The notes below the pieces were generated by a model. It had not been told where the DNA came from. It saw only the letters and a program-made list of their open reading frames with translations, and did no database searches. From Candidatus Methylopumilus universalis (lineage in GTDB: Bacteria > Pseudomonadota > Gammaproteobacteria > Burkholderiales > Methylophilaceae), in assembly GCF_006364435.1 (NCBI RefSeq), contig NZ_CP040977.1:434001-498000 (forward strand): a stretch of 64,000 nucleotides of DNA, read 5' to 3'. Below are positions 1-9,102 of this stretch, one piece after another; position 1 is the stretch's first letter; each line of letters starts with the position of its first letter. A program made the translations under genes and the position numbers.

Positions 1-108
1 CATATCTTGACCAAAAAAACAACGAAACAAAAACGTAATCTTAGAGGCACTGTCCTCATTTCAGCAACCGATATCAAACGCGTTCGCGCGATGATGCCAA
101 CTCAATAA
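1..108 (+). CDS. rpmI: 50S ribosomal protein L35, C-terminal part
   Basis: The first 36 codons read in frame to a TAA and give a basic peptide that begins [12 protein letters not shown] and ends MMPTQ, which is the C-terminal half of ribosomal protein L35. The start lies before the window. It is followed after 10 bases by rplT, the usual infC-rpmI-rplT order. L35 is a small protein of the large ribosomal subunit. The identification rests on the C-terminal sequence and on gene order, and only the 5' end is missing. Confidence 0.93.
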   Translation, partial: HILTKKTTKQKRNLRGTVLISATDIKRVRAMMPTQ

Positions 109-118
109 GGGGAATAAT

Positions 119-481
119 ATGCCTAGAGTAAAACGTGGTGTCACCGCTAGAGCGAAACATAAAAAAGTTTTAGCACTTGCTAAAGGTTATCGCGGCCGTC
201 GTAAAAACGTATACCGTATAGCTAAACAAGCAGTGATGAAGGCAGGTCAGTATGCATACCGTGATCGCCGTCAGAAAAAACGTCAATTTAGAACACTATG
301 GATTGCGCGTATCAACGCAGCATCTCGTGAATGTGGTCTTACCTATAGCCGTTTCATGAATGGCCTTAAGAAAGCTTCTGTTGAAGTGGATCGTAAGGTA
401 TTAGCAGATATGGCAGTATTCGATAAAGCAGCTTTTGCTAAGTTTGTCGAAATTGCTAAATCTGGTTCAGGAGCAGCATAA
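119..481 (+). CDS. rplT: 50S ribosomal protein L20
   Basis: A 120-residue highly basic protein starting MPRVKRGV, with the usual L20 features: RRKNVYR near residue 27, the [12 protein letters not shown] stretch near residue 47 and LWIARINAA near residue 60. L20 binds 23S rRNA early in large-subunit assembly and in many bacteria represses its own operon by binding the mRNA. Length equals the family norm. The start ATG follows an AAGGGG ribosome-binding site. It sits 10 bases after rpmI and is followed by a strong terminator hairpin before pheS. Confidence 0.98.
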   Translation: MPRVKRGVTARAKHKKVLALAKGYRGRRKNVYRIAKQAVMKAGQYAYRDRRQKKRQFRTLWIARINAASRECGLTYSRFMNGLKKASVEVDRKVLADMAVFDKAAFAKFVEIAKSGSGAA

Positions 482-496
482 AAATTATTAATTTTT

Positions 497-525
497 AAAA
501 GGAGGCTTCTAGCCTCCTTTTTTTT
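497..525 (+). terminator. Intrinsic terminator between rplT and pheS
   Basis: An inverted repeat AAAGGAGGCT / AGCCTCCTTT with a three-base loop is followed by a run of eight T. It lies directly after rplT and ends about 16 bases before the pheS start codon. It can end the ribosomal protein transcript, or act as an attenuator for pheST if those genes depend on read-through. Confidence 0.88.
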
Positions 526-538
526 ATTAAAATAATAG

Positions 539-1525
<987 letters not shown>

Positions 1526-1537
1526 AGATATCTCAAT

Positions 1538-3889
1538 ATGCAATTTTCTGAAAATTGGTTAAGGTCATATGTGAATACATCACTGGATAGTGATGCGCTT
1601 AACCACGTCATGATTATGGCAGGCTTGGATGTTGATGAATCCCATCCTCTAGGCGCATCTTTTAGTCATGTGGTGGTGGGTGAGATTGTTTCGATTAAAA
1701 AACATCCTGATGCTGATCGACTTCAGGTGTGCGATGTCAATATCGGAGACAAGACATTACAAATTGTATGCGGCGCATCAAATGCAAGACAAGGTATTAA
1801 AGTGGCGTGCGCATTAGTAGGTGCTAAATTACCTTCCATCGATATTAAGGAAGCAAAAGTACGTGGCATTGAATCATTCGGTATGCTTTGTTCGTTAAAA
1901 GAATTAGGATTGGCTGAAGAAGCTGAAGGCATTTTAGAATTAAGCCATGATTTAAAAAATGGTACTGATTTAAGAGTAGCACTTGATCTTAATGATCAAA
2001 TTACGACATTAAAATTAACACCTAATCGAAGTGACTGTTTGAGTTTATGGGGTGTCGCCCGAGAAGTCGCTGCCATTAGTCAATCTTCACTATCTCCTAT
2101 CACCTATGAAGTGAATCCGATCAAGCAAAGTGAAAAGAAAAATATAGTTGTCGAAGAAAAATCGGCATGCCCTCGTTACTGTGGTCGTATCATTAAAAAT
2201 GTAGACAATACAAAAACATTACCTGATTGGATGGTCTCCAGACTCGAGCGCTCCAATATTAAATCAATTAGCCCCATTGTAGATATTACTAATTATGTAT
2301 TGCTTGAAATTGGACAACCGCTTCATGCATTTGACCATGACAAATTGCAAGGTGATGTTGTGGTGAGATTCGCAAAACCTGAAGAGCCGATCCATTTACT
2401 CAATGACACAAAAATTAAATTGTCTAAAAAAGATTTGGTCATTGCAGATAACTCAGGTGCAATTGCATTTGCAGGTGTGATGGGTGGATTGCCATCGTCA
2501 GTCACTGAAGCCTCTAAAAATATTTTCTTAGAAAGCGCTTTTTTTGATCCTATTGTGATTGCTGGTAAAGCAAGAGCGTATAACTTATCTACAGATTCAT
2601 CATACCGTTTTGAACGAGGGGTTGATTTTTCAAATACCCGACATGCATTAGAGCGAGCAACATCGCTTATTATCGAATACTGTGGCGGAGAAGCAGGTGA
2701 AATCTCAGAAGTTTTAAATGCTTTACCAAAGCGTAATGAAATCCATCTAAGACTTAAAAAATTAAATGCTATTTTAGGCATTGAAGTACCGAGCCAAGAT
2801 GTTGAGCACATATTCCATCAGTTAGGTTTTGAAGTGAATAAAACCATTGAAGGCTTTAAAGTCACACCGCCTTCTTATCGATTTGATATTGCGATTGAAG
2901 AAGATCTTATTGAAGAAGTAGTTCGCTTATATGGTTACGACAAAATACCTTCTCATCATCCTGTAAGTCATCAGGCAATGTTACCCGCTTCTGGAGCTTG
3001 TCAGCGAGATCTTAAAGAAGCGCTCACATCACGCGGCTTTTACGAAGTAGTGACTTATAGTTTTATTGAAGATGAGATTGAAAAAGTGTTGCATGGAAAT
3101 TTAAACCCTATTCAATTACAAAATCCAATAGCAAGTCAGATGTCGACGATGCGATCATCATTGTGGGGAAGTCATCTCGAAGTCTTAACTTATAATTTAA
3201 ATCGACAAGTATCGCGATTAAATATCTTTGAAATTGCACAAACTTTCCAAGGCGCAAAAAAAGATTTTATTGAGACTGAAGTGATATCTGGTTTAAGTTA
3301 CGGTAGCTTTTTGCCTGAGCAATGGGCTGACAAGATACGCGAGATTGATTTTTATGATATGAAAGCGCATGTTGAAGCTTTAACGTCTAAATCACTCACA
3401 TTTAAAAGAAGTGATAAAACACCACTAGCGCTTCATCCAGGACAGTCTGCAGAAGTCTTTTTAGAGGGTCAGTCGATAGGTTGGGTAGGTAAATTGCATC
3501 CAAAATGGCAGCAACACTTTTCTCTTCCAAAAGCCCCCTTTATTTTTGAGTTAAAAATAGAGAAGCTTTTAGAAGGTAAAGCGTTTAAATACGAAGACAT
3601 CTCAAAATTCCTTCCCGTAAGACGTGATATTGCCATTGTGGTAGATGACTCAGTCGAGGTTGATTCGATTTTAGATGCTGTATTTAAGGCTAAAATCCCG
3701 TTCTTAAATCGAATGGCTTTGTTCGATCTTTACCAAGGGAAAGGCATCGCCGAAAACAAAAAAAGTGTTGCATTTCTGATACTTATGCAGGATACTTCAA
3801 AGACATTAGTTGATAGTGAAGCTGATTCTTCCGTATCAAAAATCGTTGAATTACTTGAAAAACAATTTGGCGCAACGCTCCGCAACTAA
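1538..3889 (+). CDS. pheT: Phenylalanyl-tRNA synthetase beta subunit
   Basis: A 783-residue protein matching full-length bacterial PheT. Domains in order: N-terminal EMAP-like tRNA-binding domain (about 40-150, with HPDADRLQVCDV), the B3/B4 editing domain (about 210-370), the B5 domain (about 400-470), the catalytic-like core, and a C-terminal ferredoxin-fold anticodon-binding domain (about 690-783, FLPVRRDIAIVVDD). It holds the editing site that removes Tyr mischarged on tRNA-Phe. It is cotranscribed with pheS and precedes ihfA by 35 bases, the standard order in Gammaproteobacteria and Betaproteobacteria. Confidence 0.97.
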   Translation: MQFSENWLRSYVNTSLDSDALNHVMIMAGLDVDESHPLGASFSHVVVGEIVSIKKHPDADRLQVCDVNIGDKTLQIVCGASNARQGIKVACALVGAKLPSIDIKEAKVRGIESFGMLCSLKELGLAEEAEGILELSHDLKNGTDLRVALDLNDQITTLKLTPNRSDCLSLWGVAREVAAISQSSLSPITYEVNPIKQSEKKNIVVEEKSACPRYCGRIIKNVDNTKTLPDWMVSRLERSNIKSISPIVDITNYVLLEIGQPLHAFDHDKLQGDVVVRFAKPEEPIHLLNDTKIKLSKKDLVIADNSGAIAFAGVMGGLPSSVTEASKNIFLESAFFDPIVIAGKARAYNLSTDSSYRFERGVDFSNTRHALERATSLIIEYCGGEAGEISEVLNALPKRNEIHLRLKKLNAILGIEVPSQDVEHIFHQLGFEVNKTIEGFKVTPPSYRFDIAIEEDLIEEVVRLYGYDKIPSHHPVSHQAMLPASGACQRDLKEALTSRGFYEVVTYSFIEDEIEKVLHGNLNPIQLQNPIASQMSTMRSSLWGSHLEVLTYNLNRQVSRLNIFEIAQTFQGAKKDFIETEVISGLSYGSFLPEQWADKIREIDFYDMKAHVEALTSKSLTFKRSDKTPLALHPGQSAEVFLEGQSIGWVGKLHPKWQQHFSLPKAPFIFELKIEKLLEGKAFKYEDISKFLPVRRDIAIVVDDSVEVDSILDAVFKAKIPFLNRMALFDLYQGKGIAENKKSVAFLILMQDTSKTLVDSEADSSVSKIVELLEKQFGATLRN

Positions 3890-3924
3890 TCCCATATTTA
3901 ATACCGATTTAAAAGTAGGCCGTT

Positions 3925-4227
3925 ATGACATTAACTAAAGCAGATTTATCCGAAATTCTATTTGACCGTGTAGGTTTAAATAAGCGTGAAGCCAAAGATA
4001 TGGTTGAAGCTTTTTTTGAAGAGATTCGCAACGCACTTGAAAATGGCGACAGTATCAAGCTGTCTGGTTTTGGCAATTTTGAATTAAGAAAAAAATCAGA
4101 AAGACCAGGTCGCAATCCTAAAACGGGTGAAGAGATTCCAATCAAAGCAAGACGTGTGGTTACTTTTCACGCAAGTCAAAAACTAAAAAGCAATGTAGAA
4201 GAGAACTACTCTGGAAAGAAAGCTTAA
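3925..4227 (+). CDS. ihfA: Integration host factor subunit alpha
   Basis: A 100-residue HU/IHF-family DNA-bending protein. It opens [24 protein letters not shown]-like and carries the signature GFGNFELR and the beta-arm [14 protein letters not shown], whose proline wedges between base pairs. It pairs with IHF-beta to bend DNA by about 180 degrees at specific sites. Position directly after pheT and before a MerR-type gene is the classic arrangement and separates it from the HU genes. A basic, slightly longer C-terminal tail (SGKKA) is present. Confidence 0.96.
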   Translation: MTLTKADLSEILFDRVGLNKREAKDMVEAFFEEIRNALENGDSIKLSGFGNFELRKKSERPGRNPKTGEEIPIKARRVVTFHASQKLKSNVEENYSGKKA

Positions 4228-4651
4228 ATCCCCCGTCTTACCTGAAATACCTTCAAAGAGATATTTTGCAATCGGAGAGGTAAGTGAGCTTTGTCTCGTC
4301 AAGGCGCATGTGCTGCGATATTGGGAGCAGGAGTTTGATCAGCTCAAAGATGTTAAGCGACGTGGCAATCGACGTTATTATCAATTACCTGAAGTGCTTC
4401 TCATTCGTAAAATTAGAGAGCTTCTACATGACGAAGGTTTTACGATTCAAGGCGCTAAACAGCGACTTAAAGATAAAAGTTTTGTTAAAGAAGTAAAGCA
4501 AGCTGAGCCACCTATAGAGCTTCAAGTGACTAAACAAGGTCAAGTTGAGTTGCCTTTAGAGAATCTCAATCAATCCAATTCACTTGCCGGCCTTAATATA
4601 AAGTCGATTAAAGATGAATTGCTCAGTATCATAGATCTGCTTAAAAAGTAA
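4211..4651 (+). CDS. MerR-family transcriptional regulator
   Basis: The protein contains the winged-helix DNA-recognition segment of MerR proteins: [12 protein letters not shown], then [13 protein letters not shown] and [10 protein letters not shown], and a C-terminal helical tail. Conserved homology clearly extends upstream of the GTG at 4310 to at least codon 4253 ([10 protein letters not shown]), but this stretch contains no ATG, GTG or TTG. The reading frame is open back to 4199, so the start must be a rare codon; CTG at 4211, overlapping the ihfA end, is one option and ATA at 4247 another. This uncharacterised MerR gene commonly follows ihfA. Its target is unknown. Confidence 0.8.
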   Translation: MERKLKSPVLPEIPSKRYFAIGEVSELCLVKAHVLRYWEQEFDQLKDVKRRGNRRYYQLPEVLLIRKIRELLHDEGFTIQGAKQRLKDKSFVKEVKQAEPPIELQVTKQGQVELPLENLNQSNSLAGLNIKSIKDELLSIIDLLKK

Positions 4652-4671
4652 TTCATCATTGTTTTAATTTT

Positions 4672-4748
4672 CGGGGCGTAGCGCAGCCTGGTAGCGTACT
4701 TGCATGGGGTGCAAGGGGTCGTGAGTTCGAATCTCACCGCTCCGACCA
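4672..4748 (+). tRNA. tRNA-Pro (anticodon GGG)
   Basis: A 77-base cloverleaf with acceptor stem CGGGGCG / CGCTCCG (one G-U pair), D-arm GCGCAGCCTGGTAGCG, anticodon stem CTTGC / GCAAG around the loop ATGGGGT (anticodon GGG), the T-arm with GTTCGAATC, discriminator A and an encoded CCA. It follows the MerR gene, the same place tRNA-Pro occupies in many Betaproteobacteria. Confidence 0.96.
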
Positions 4749-4841
4749 ATTAAACCGATGAATTAGTTTTCAAAAATAGATTTCTTAGCCTTATAATTTT
4801 CATAGATCATTTTTAAGCCTATTCAATTTTTCAGGTGATTC

Positions 4842-6128
4842 ATTATAAAACCTAAGCAATCCTCTAAAAACACAAGCACGCAGAATCGTAACAGTTCGAT
4901 ATTAAATACGTTGTGGGTGAGTTTTTTCTTTGTCGCTTTATTAAGTGCAATATGGAGATGGGTAGGTCAAGGAGACACTGAAGTGTTTGCCACTATGGTG
5001 GATAGCCTTTTTTCCATGGCAAAGCTATCGGTTGAAGTGATGGTATTACTTTTTGGAACCCTAACGCTTTGGCTAGGATTTTTAAAGATTGCTGAACACG
5101 CAGGTTTAGTTGAAAAAATAGCATCTTGGCTTTCACCACTTTTTAGGCGTCTCATGCCTGAGGTTCCTAAAAATCATCCAGCAGCAGGTCTTATCACCAT
5201 GAATTTTATTGCAAATGGATTAGGTCTTGATAATGCTGCGACACCTATTGGGCTTAAAGCGATGCGATCATTGCAATCGCTTAATCCAACACCAAAGATC
5301 GCAAGCAATGCACAAATTCTTTTTTTGGTTATGAATGCTTCGTCACTCACCTTACTTCCAGTATCAATCTTTATGTATCGTGCACAGCAAGGAGCATTAG
5401 ATCCTACACTCGTTTTTTTACCTATTCTTTTAGCAACAAGCGCTTCCACTTTGGCTGGTTTTTTCTCAGTCGCTTTTATGCAACGAATTAAATTAAACGA
5501 CCCTGTAGTCATCACATGGATGTTAGCCATTGCAAGTTTATTAACTGTATTTATTTTATTCTTAAGTCATTTATCAGCATCGGCATTGGGCGCATTCTCA
5601 TCTCTCTTAGGCAATGCTGTCCTGTTTGGACTGATTGTTACTTTTTTACTTATAGGTATATTAAAACGTGTGCCAGTCTATGAGTCATTTATTGAAGGTG
5701 CTAAAGAAGGTTTTGATGTATCTAAAAATTTACTGCCTTATTTAGTTGCGATGTTATGTGCAGTCGGTATTCTTCGAGCATCAGGTGCGCTTGATGTTGT
5801 ATTGGATATGATTCGTTATCTTGCTAATAGCTTTCACTGGGATACACGTTTTGTAGATGCGCTACCAACAGCGCTTGTGAAACCTTTTTCTGGAAGTGCC
5901 GCAAGAGCTATGCTCATTGATACTATGACAACACATGGTGTCGATAGCTTCCCGTCACTTTTAGCAGCAACTGTTCAAGGCAGTACTGAAACTACTTTTT
6001 ATGTTTTGGCAGTTTATTTCGGTGCAGTTGGTATTCAGCGTGCACGACACGCAGTTGCTTGCGCACTATTTGCAGATCTTGTTGGTGTGTTAGCCTCTAT
6101 TGGTGTTTGTTATTGGTTTTTTGAATAA
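4842..6128 (+). CDS. Nucleoside-recognition (SpmA/SpmB-like) membrane protein
   Basis: A polytopic membrane protein resembling a fusion of spore-maturation proteins SpmA and SpmB, with two Gate (nucleoside recognition) domains: one near GLITMNFIANGLGLDNAATPIG and a second near the C-terminus with the segment GSTETTFYVLAVYFGAVG. In non-spore-formers it is a transport-like protein of unknown substrate. The first usual start codon is TTG at 4911, inside the first hydrophobic stretch. The frame stays open upstream to an ATT at 4842, preceded at 4833 by AGGTGA, which would add a hydrophilic Lys/Ser/Asn-rich N-terminus. I prefer the ATT start, but it is not proven. Confidence 0.78.
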   Translation: MIKPKQSSKNTSTQNRNSSILNTLWVSFFFVALLSAIWRWVGQGDTEVFATMVDSLFSMAKLSVEVMVLLFGTLTLWLGFLKIAEHAGLVEKIASWLSPLFRRLMPEVPKNHPAAGLITMNFIANGLGLDNAATPIGLKAMRSLQSLNPTPKIASNAQILFLVMNASSLTLLPVSIFMYRAQQGALDPTLVFLPILLATSASTLAGFFSVAFMQRIKLNDPVVITWMLAIASLLTVFILFLSHLSASALGAFSSLLGNAVLFGLIVTFLLIGILKRVPVYESFIEGAKEGFDVSKNLLPYLVAMLCAVGILRASGALDVVLDMIRYLANSFHWDTRFVDALPTALVKPFSGSAARAMLIDTMTTHGVDSFPSLLAATVQGSTETTFYVLAVYFGAVGIQRARHAVACALFADLVGVLASIGVCYWFFE

Positions 6129-6147
6129 AATTATTTAATAAGGATAA

Positions 6148-6447
6148 ATGATGTATGTATTTATGATTGTGATGTATGCCGGTATTCTTTTTTTAATAGC
6201 TGCTTTATCTTTCGGTTTTCTTTCATGGCTCATCTATCAAAAGAATAAAAAAAGTAAGCAATTAAAAAATTTATATTGGGCGCGCGTTATATCTGCAATT
6301 CTTTTAACCCCCTATATATTCTTCCAATATATATTTTCTGATCTGACTTATCTTCCAATCAGAATTTCTTTTGTAGTTTTTTCTTTTGTTATTCTTTATC
6401 TTCTTGTAAAAAGATGGGGTAAAGACGCGATACCAAAACGTAAATGA
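6148..6447 (+). CDS. Small three-helix membrane protein, unknown function
   Basis: A 99-residue protein with three hydrophobic segments (about residues 2-30, 46-64 and 69-86) separated by a basic stretch KNKKSKQLK and ending in a basic tail GKDAIPKRK. The ATG follows an AAGGAT ribosome-binding site 20 bases after the preceding membrane protein gene, and its last bases overlap the next gene (ATGA), so the three are likely cotranscribed. I do not recognise a family. Confidence 0.7.
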   Translation: MMYVFMIVMYAGILFLIAALSFGFLSWLIYQKNKKSKQLKNLYWARVISAILLTPYIFFQYIFSDLTYLPIRISFVVFSFVILYLLVKRWGKDAIPKRK

Positions 6448-6713
6448 TTACCGTTAAATCAATTAAGGAATCAGATTTTGAGGTAATAGTTGAATCGAAG
6501 TCGATCACACAACATAAAGTTCATGTCTCAAATGATTTCTATAATTTCCTAACTGATGGCAAAGTATCTTACGAACATTTAATTATTGCGTCGTTTGAAT
6601 TTTTGTTAGAGCGAGAATCGAATAACTCCATACTTTCTCAGTTTGATTTAAAGGTCATCTCTCACTATTTCCCTGAGTATGAAAAAGAGATTAAGAAGCG
6701 GCTGAAGGCTTAA
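6444..6713 (+). CDS. Conserved-type hypothetical protein
   Basis: An 89-residue soluble protein starting MITVKSIKESDFEVIVES, with a mixed alpha/beta pattern and an acidic-basic C-terminus (YEKEIKKRLKA). Its ATG overlaps the stop of the preceding small membrane protein, which suggests translational coupling. No catalytic motif is visible and I do not recognise the family. Confidence 0.65.
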   Translation: MITVKSIKESDFEVIVESKSITQHKVHVSNDFYNFLTDGKVSYEHLIIASFEFLLERESNNSILSQFDLKVISHYFPEYEKEIKKRLKA

Positions 6714-6761
6714 TCTTTCGTATACAATAATCATTTAAACAACCTATTAAAGAGGCGATAT

Positions 6762-6830
6762 ATGGGCAGTAAAGACAAAAGAAAAGAATCTAAAGGTAAA
6801 AAACCACAACCTAAGCCAGCCAAGGTATAA
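6762..6830 (+). CDS. 22-residue lysine-rich mini-protein
   Basis: A very short reading frame giving MGSKDKRKESKGKKPQPKPAKV. It has a well placed AGAGGCG ribosome-binding site 5-8 bases upstream of the ATG, and no competing gene covers the interval. Ten of 22 residues are Lys or Arg. It may be a nucleic-acid-binding or ribosome-associated peptide, but nothing beyond composition supports that. It is too short for routine gene callers. Confidence 0.5.
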   Translation: MGSKDKRKESKGKKPQPKPAKV

Positions 6831-6890
6831 TTTTATAACCTATTGATTTATATAGTTTTTTTATAATTATCCCGGTTTAGTGTTACATCT

Positions 6891-6907
6891 CTCATGATTT
6901 TCATGAG
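6891..6907. promoter_or_regulatory. Palindrome upstream of pqqA copy 1
   Basis: A perfect inverted repeat CTCATGA-TTT-TCATGAG lies about 95 bases before the pqqA start. It is followed by a further TTCATGA at 6914-6920. It could be an operator for pqqA. No matching site is seen upstream of the second pqqA copy. Confidence 0.35.
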
Positions 6908-7001
6908 ACCTCATTCATGATCCTCAAGGTGTTTACTTTTTAAGTACGAGTAAGATTACATTTAAGTAATTTCTCATTAACTTAATAAAAGGATCAACAT
7001 C

Positions 7002-7073
7002 ATGTGGACAACTCCAGCTGCTACTGAAATGCGTTTCGGTTTCGAAGTTACAATGTATGTAATGAATAAGTAA
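7002..7073 (+). CDS. pqqA: PQQ precursor peptide PqqA, copy 1
   Basis: A 23-residue peptide, MWTTPAATEMRFGFEVTMYVMNK, matching PqqA. It has the invariant Glu15 and Tyr19 three residues apart, which the radical SAM enzyme PqqE cross-links with PqqD to begin synthesis of pyrroloquinoline quinone, the cofactor of methanol dehydrogenases. An AAAGGAT ribosome-binding site precedes the ATG, and a strong terminator follows 15 bases after the stop, so it is transcribed alone. No pqqB-E genes are in this window. An identical peptide is encoded at 43691-43762 by a gene differing only at synonymous positions. Confidence 0.95.
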   Translation: MWTTPAATEMRFGFEVTMYVMNK

Positions 7074-7088
7074 TTATTCAGATTTAAC

Positions 7089-7118
7089 AAAAAAGCCCGC
7101 TTAATGCGGGCTTTTTTG
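7089..7118. terminator. Bidirectional terminator after pqqA copy 1
   Basis: The stem AAAAGCCCGC / GCGGGCTTTT with the loop TTAAT is flanked by A-rich and T-rich runs on the two sides. It can terminate both pqqA on the plus strand and the oxidoreductase gene arriving on the minus strand. Confidence 0.92.
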
Positions 7119-7130
7119 TTTCTAATCCTT

Positions 7131-8135
7131 TTAAAAATTAACCCAAGCTTTTGTTCTGATAGAGGCTTGAGCGGCTTCTAATACTTTTGTATTCCAAAGG
7201 GCATCATCTAAAGAAAGTTTGGGCGCAGTATTGTTGATAATGCATTGGTTAAAATGATCAATCTCAAGTGTAAAGTGATTCGCTTTTTCAATAAGCTCAT
7301 TCTTTGATCCGTCTTTGTCAGTTGTTATGGTTAATTGTGCCTCATCATTTTCATGCTGCCACACCGTGTGGCACATCAACTTTCCTTTTTCCCCAAAAAT
7401 TTCAAATTGAGAACGTCTCACGCATTCAAAGCTAATATCAAATTGAGCACGTCGATTCAGGCCAAAATTAATCATGCCCGAAGTTGTGAGATCTGCCCCA
7501 TGATCATTCAGATGGCTTGTTGCAACAACTGATAGAGGGTTCTGATTAAAGCATTGTCGAATCGTATGGATAGCATAAGGTCCAATGTCCCAAAGAGCGC
7601 CACCACCATTTTCAATGGATCGATCGATACGATAAAAACGCGCAGGCTGGATTGGGAAAGAAAACATAGAATGCACATACTGCACATCACCTAATAATCC
7701 TGAACTAATAATTTCTTTTATACGATTAAACTGTGGATGAAAGACATACATAAATCCTTCCATCACTTTGACGTGATTTTGATGAGCCGCTTCCTGAATT
7801 AACTCAACTTCCTTTGAATGAAGTGCGATAGGCTTTTCTATGAGTACATGTTTTTTATGATTGATTGCTTGAAGAGCGGGCTTGGTATGCTCCTCGTTTG
7901 AAAGTGGGATATATATAGCGTCTATATCAGGATGATTAATCACTTCATCTAAAGAATTGAAGGTCTGAACTTTACCTAAAAGTGATGGCTGGTATTTTTC
8001 TAAACATTCTGCCGCTGCATTGACTCTTCGACTTCCAATAGCAGCAAGCTCACCAAAAGGGCTATTTGCAATAGCGGGAAGAAGTCGCTCATTGACACGT
8101 GCTGCCCCTAGAATACCCCAACGTACTTTTTTCAT
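7131..8135 (-). CDS. Gfo/Idh/MocA-family oxidoreductase
   Basis: A 334-residue NAD(P)-dependent dehydrogenase of the glucose-fructose oxidoreductase type. An N-terminal Rossmann domain begins RWGILGAARVNERLLPAI with the GxGxxx-like loop, and the family signature EKPIALHS carries the catalytic-lysine motif near residue 98. The C-terminal domain (about 130-300) has GGGALWDIGPYAIHTIR, typical of the family's substrate-binding region. The sugar or inositol substrate cannot be read from sequence. It is a single gene between the pqqA terminator and a plus-strand gene. Confidence 0.88.
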   Translation of the reverse strand: MKKVRWGILGAARVNERLLPAIANSPFGELAAIGSRRVNAAAECLEKYQPSLLGKVQTFNSLDEVINHPDIDAIYIPLSNEEHTKPALQAINHKKHVLIEKPIALHSKEVELIQEAAHQNHVKVMEGFMYVFHPQFNRIKEIISSGLLGDVQYVHSMFSFPIQPARFYRIDRSIENGGGALWDIGPYAIHTIRQCFNQNPLSVVATSHLNDHGADLTTSGMINFGLNRRAQFDISFECVRRSQFEIFGEKGKLMCHTVWQHENDEAQLTITTDKDGSKNELIEKANHFTLEIDHFNQCIINNTAPKLSLDDALWNTKVLEAAQASIRTKAWVNF

Positions 8136-8253
8136 TTTTTTGTCTTAAATTAAACGATGTTTTATTATGCTTAGCCTTCAGTGAATAGACAAGCCATCAT
8201 TTCTAAGAAGTTTCAGGTTGAGAAAAGCCTTATTAAATGCGATCATTTGATCC

Positions 8254-8634
8254 ATGAAATTTTTACTACTTCTTTCATTTCTCATTCCAATTTATTCCTT
8301 TGCTGATTGGTCTTTAGTGCATCAAGATGATGCTGATCATTATATTGATTATAAGTTGATGAGCAAAAGTGGACATAAGACAAGGGCGTGGTATTTGCAA
8401 AATTATGCTGAACCACAAACCATTAAAAATCTTCAATACCACTCTGTTAAAAATAGATCAGAATTTGATTGCAAGGCTCGAAAAATGAGAATTTTAGCTT
8501 ATGCTTTATATCCAGAACCTATGGGTCAAGGCCACGCTTTATTTAATAAAGGCGAAGCATTAGATTGGCAAGCCATCAAACCTAAGACACTTAATGATTT
8601 ATATTTAAAGCGGGTCTGTAGCAAAAAGAAATAG
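8254..8634 (+). CDS. Exported protein of the surface-adhesin E type
   Basis: A 126-residue protein with an N-terminal signal peptide (MKFLLLLSFLIPIYSFA, cleavage before DW). The mature part has a Tyr-Ile-Asp segment, RAWYLQNYAEPQ, EFDCKARKMRILAY and a GQGHALF motif, the pattern I associate with the surface-adhesin protein E family. Two cysteines (in FDCKAR and RVCSKK) could form a disulfide. Role unknown; likely periplasmic. The ATG is chosen because the signal peptide begins there. Confidence 0.72.
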   Translation: MKFLLLLSFLIPIYSFADWSLVHQDDADHYIDYKLMSKSGHKTRAWYLQNYAEPQTIKNLQYHSVKNRSEFDCKARKMRILAYALYPEPMGQGHALFNKGEALDWQAIKPKTLNDLYLKRVCSKKK

Positions 8635-8638
8635 AGTT

Positions 8639-8953
8639 TTATTTACGTCCGCGTTTAGGTAATACAACACCAAGTCTTTGAGCGGCCATTTCATTATTAC
8701 CTTCTGAGTCTGCTAAAACCCATCCAGTCATAAACATACGCGTCATATATTGTCTGTTGTATAAAAAAGCCACAATCACCTGCCATAGTCCCAGTGTGAT
8801 AATTGAAAAAAGCATATGAAGTGCTGCCACACCTAATTCACCTCTAAAAAGCGGCACAAACCATCCAAAAAAAAGATAGGTCCAACTAAAACCATAGTAA
8901 CCAATTTTGATCATGCCCGAATTCGGGTGTTTAATAATTACGGCAGTAGCCAT
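8639..8953 (-). CDS. Small membrane protein, HrgC/DUF2628-like
   Basis: A 104-residue protein with a soluble N-terminus (AVIIKHPNSGMIKIGYYGFSWTYLFFGWFVPLFRG-type opening) and one or two hydrophobic segments. The sequence GFSWTxLFFGWFVPLFRG resembles the small HrgC/DUF2628 membrane proteins, and this is an assignment from memory of the motif. A good AAGGGATAAC ribosome-binding region precedes the ATG. It converges tail to tail with the exported protein gene, four bases apart. Confidence 0.62.
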   Translation of the reverse strand: MATAVIIKHPNSGMIKIGYYGFSWTYLFFGWFVPLFRGELGVAALHMLFSIITLGLWQVIVAFLYNRQYMTRMFMTGWVLADSEGNNEMAAQRLGVVLPKRGRK

Positions 8954-9016
8954 TGTTATCCCTTGTTTTAGAAAATTAAATTTTAGTAGAGATTATGAGA
9001 AATAAACTAATTGTAG

Positions 9017-9092
9017 TGGTGGGGGATGCGAGGGTCGAACTCGCGACAAACGGATTAAGAGTCCGCTGCTCTACCAGCTGAGCTAATCCCCC
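9017..9092 (-). tRNA. tRNA-Lys (anticodon CTT)
   Basis: On the minus strand a 76-base cloverleaf is formed: acceptor GGGGGAT / ATCCCCC, D-arm GCTCAGCTGGTAGAGC, anticodon stem GCGGA / TCCGT enclosing the loop CTCTTAA (anticodon CTT), T-arm GCGAG-TTCGACC-CTCGC, discriminator A and an encoded CCA. The CTT isoacceptor reads AAG only, so a TTT lysine tRNA must exist elsewhere. Confidence 0.95.
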
Positions 9093-9102
9093 AATAACGG
9101 AT

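Noticed and set aside
4284-4496. 70-codon frame overlapping the MerR gene
   Set aside because: It lies in another frame of the clearly conserved MerR coding region and has no family match.
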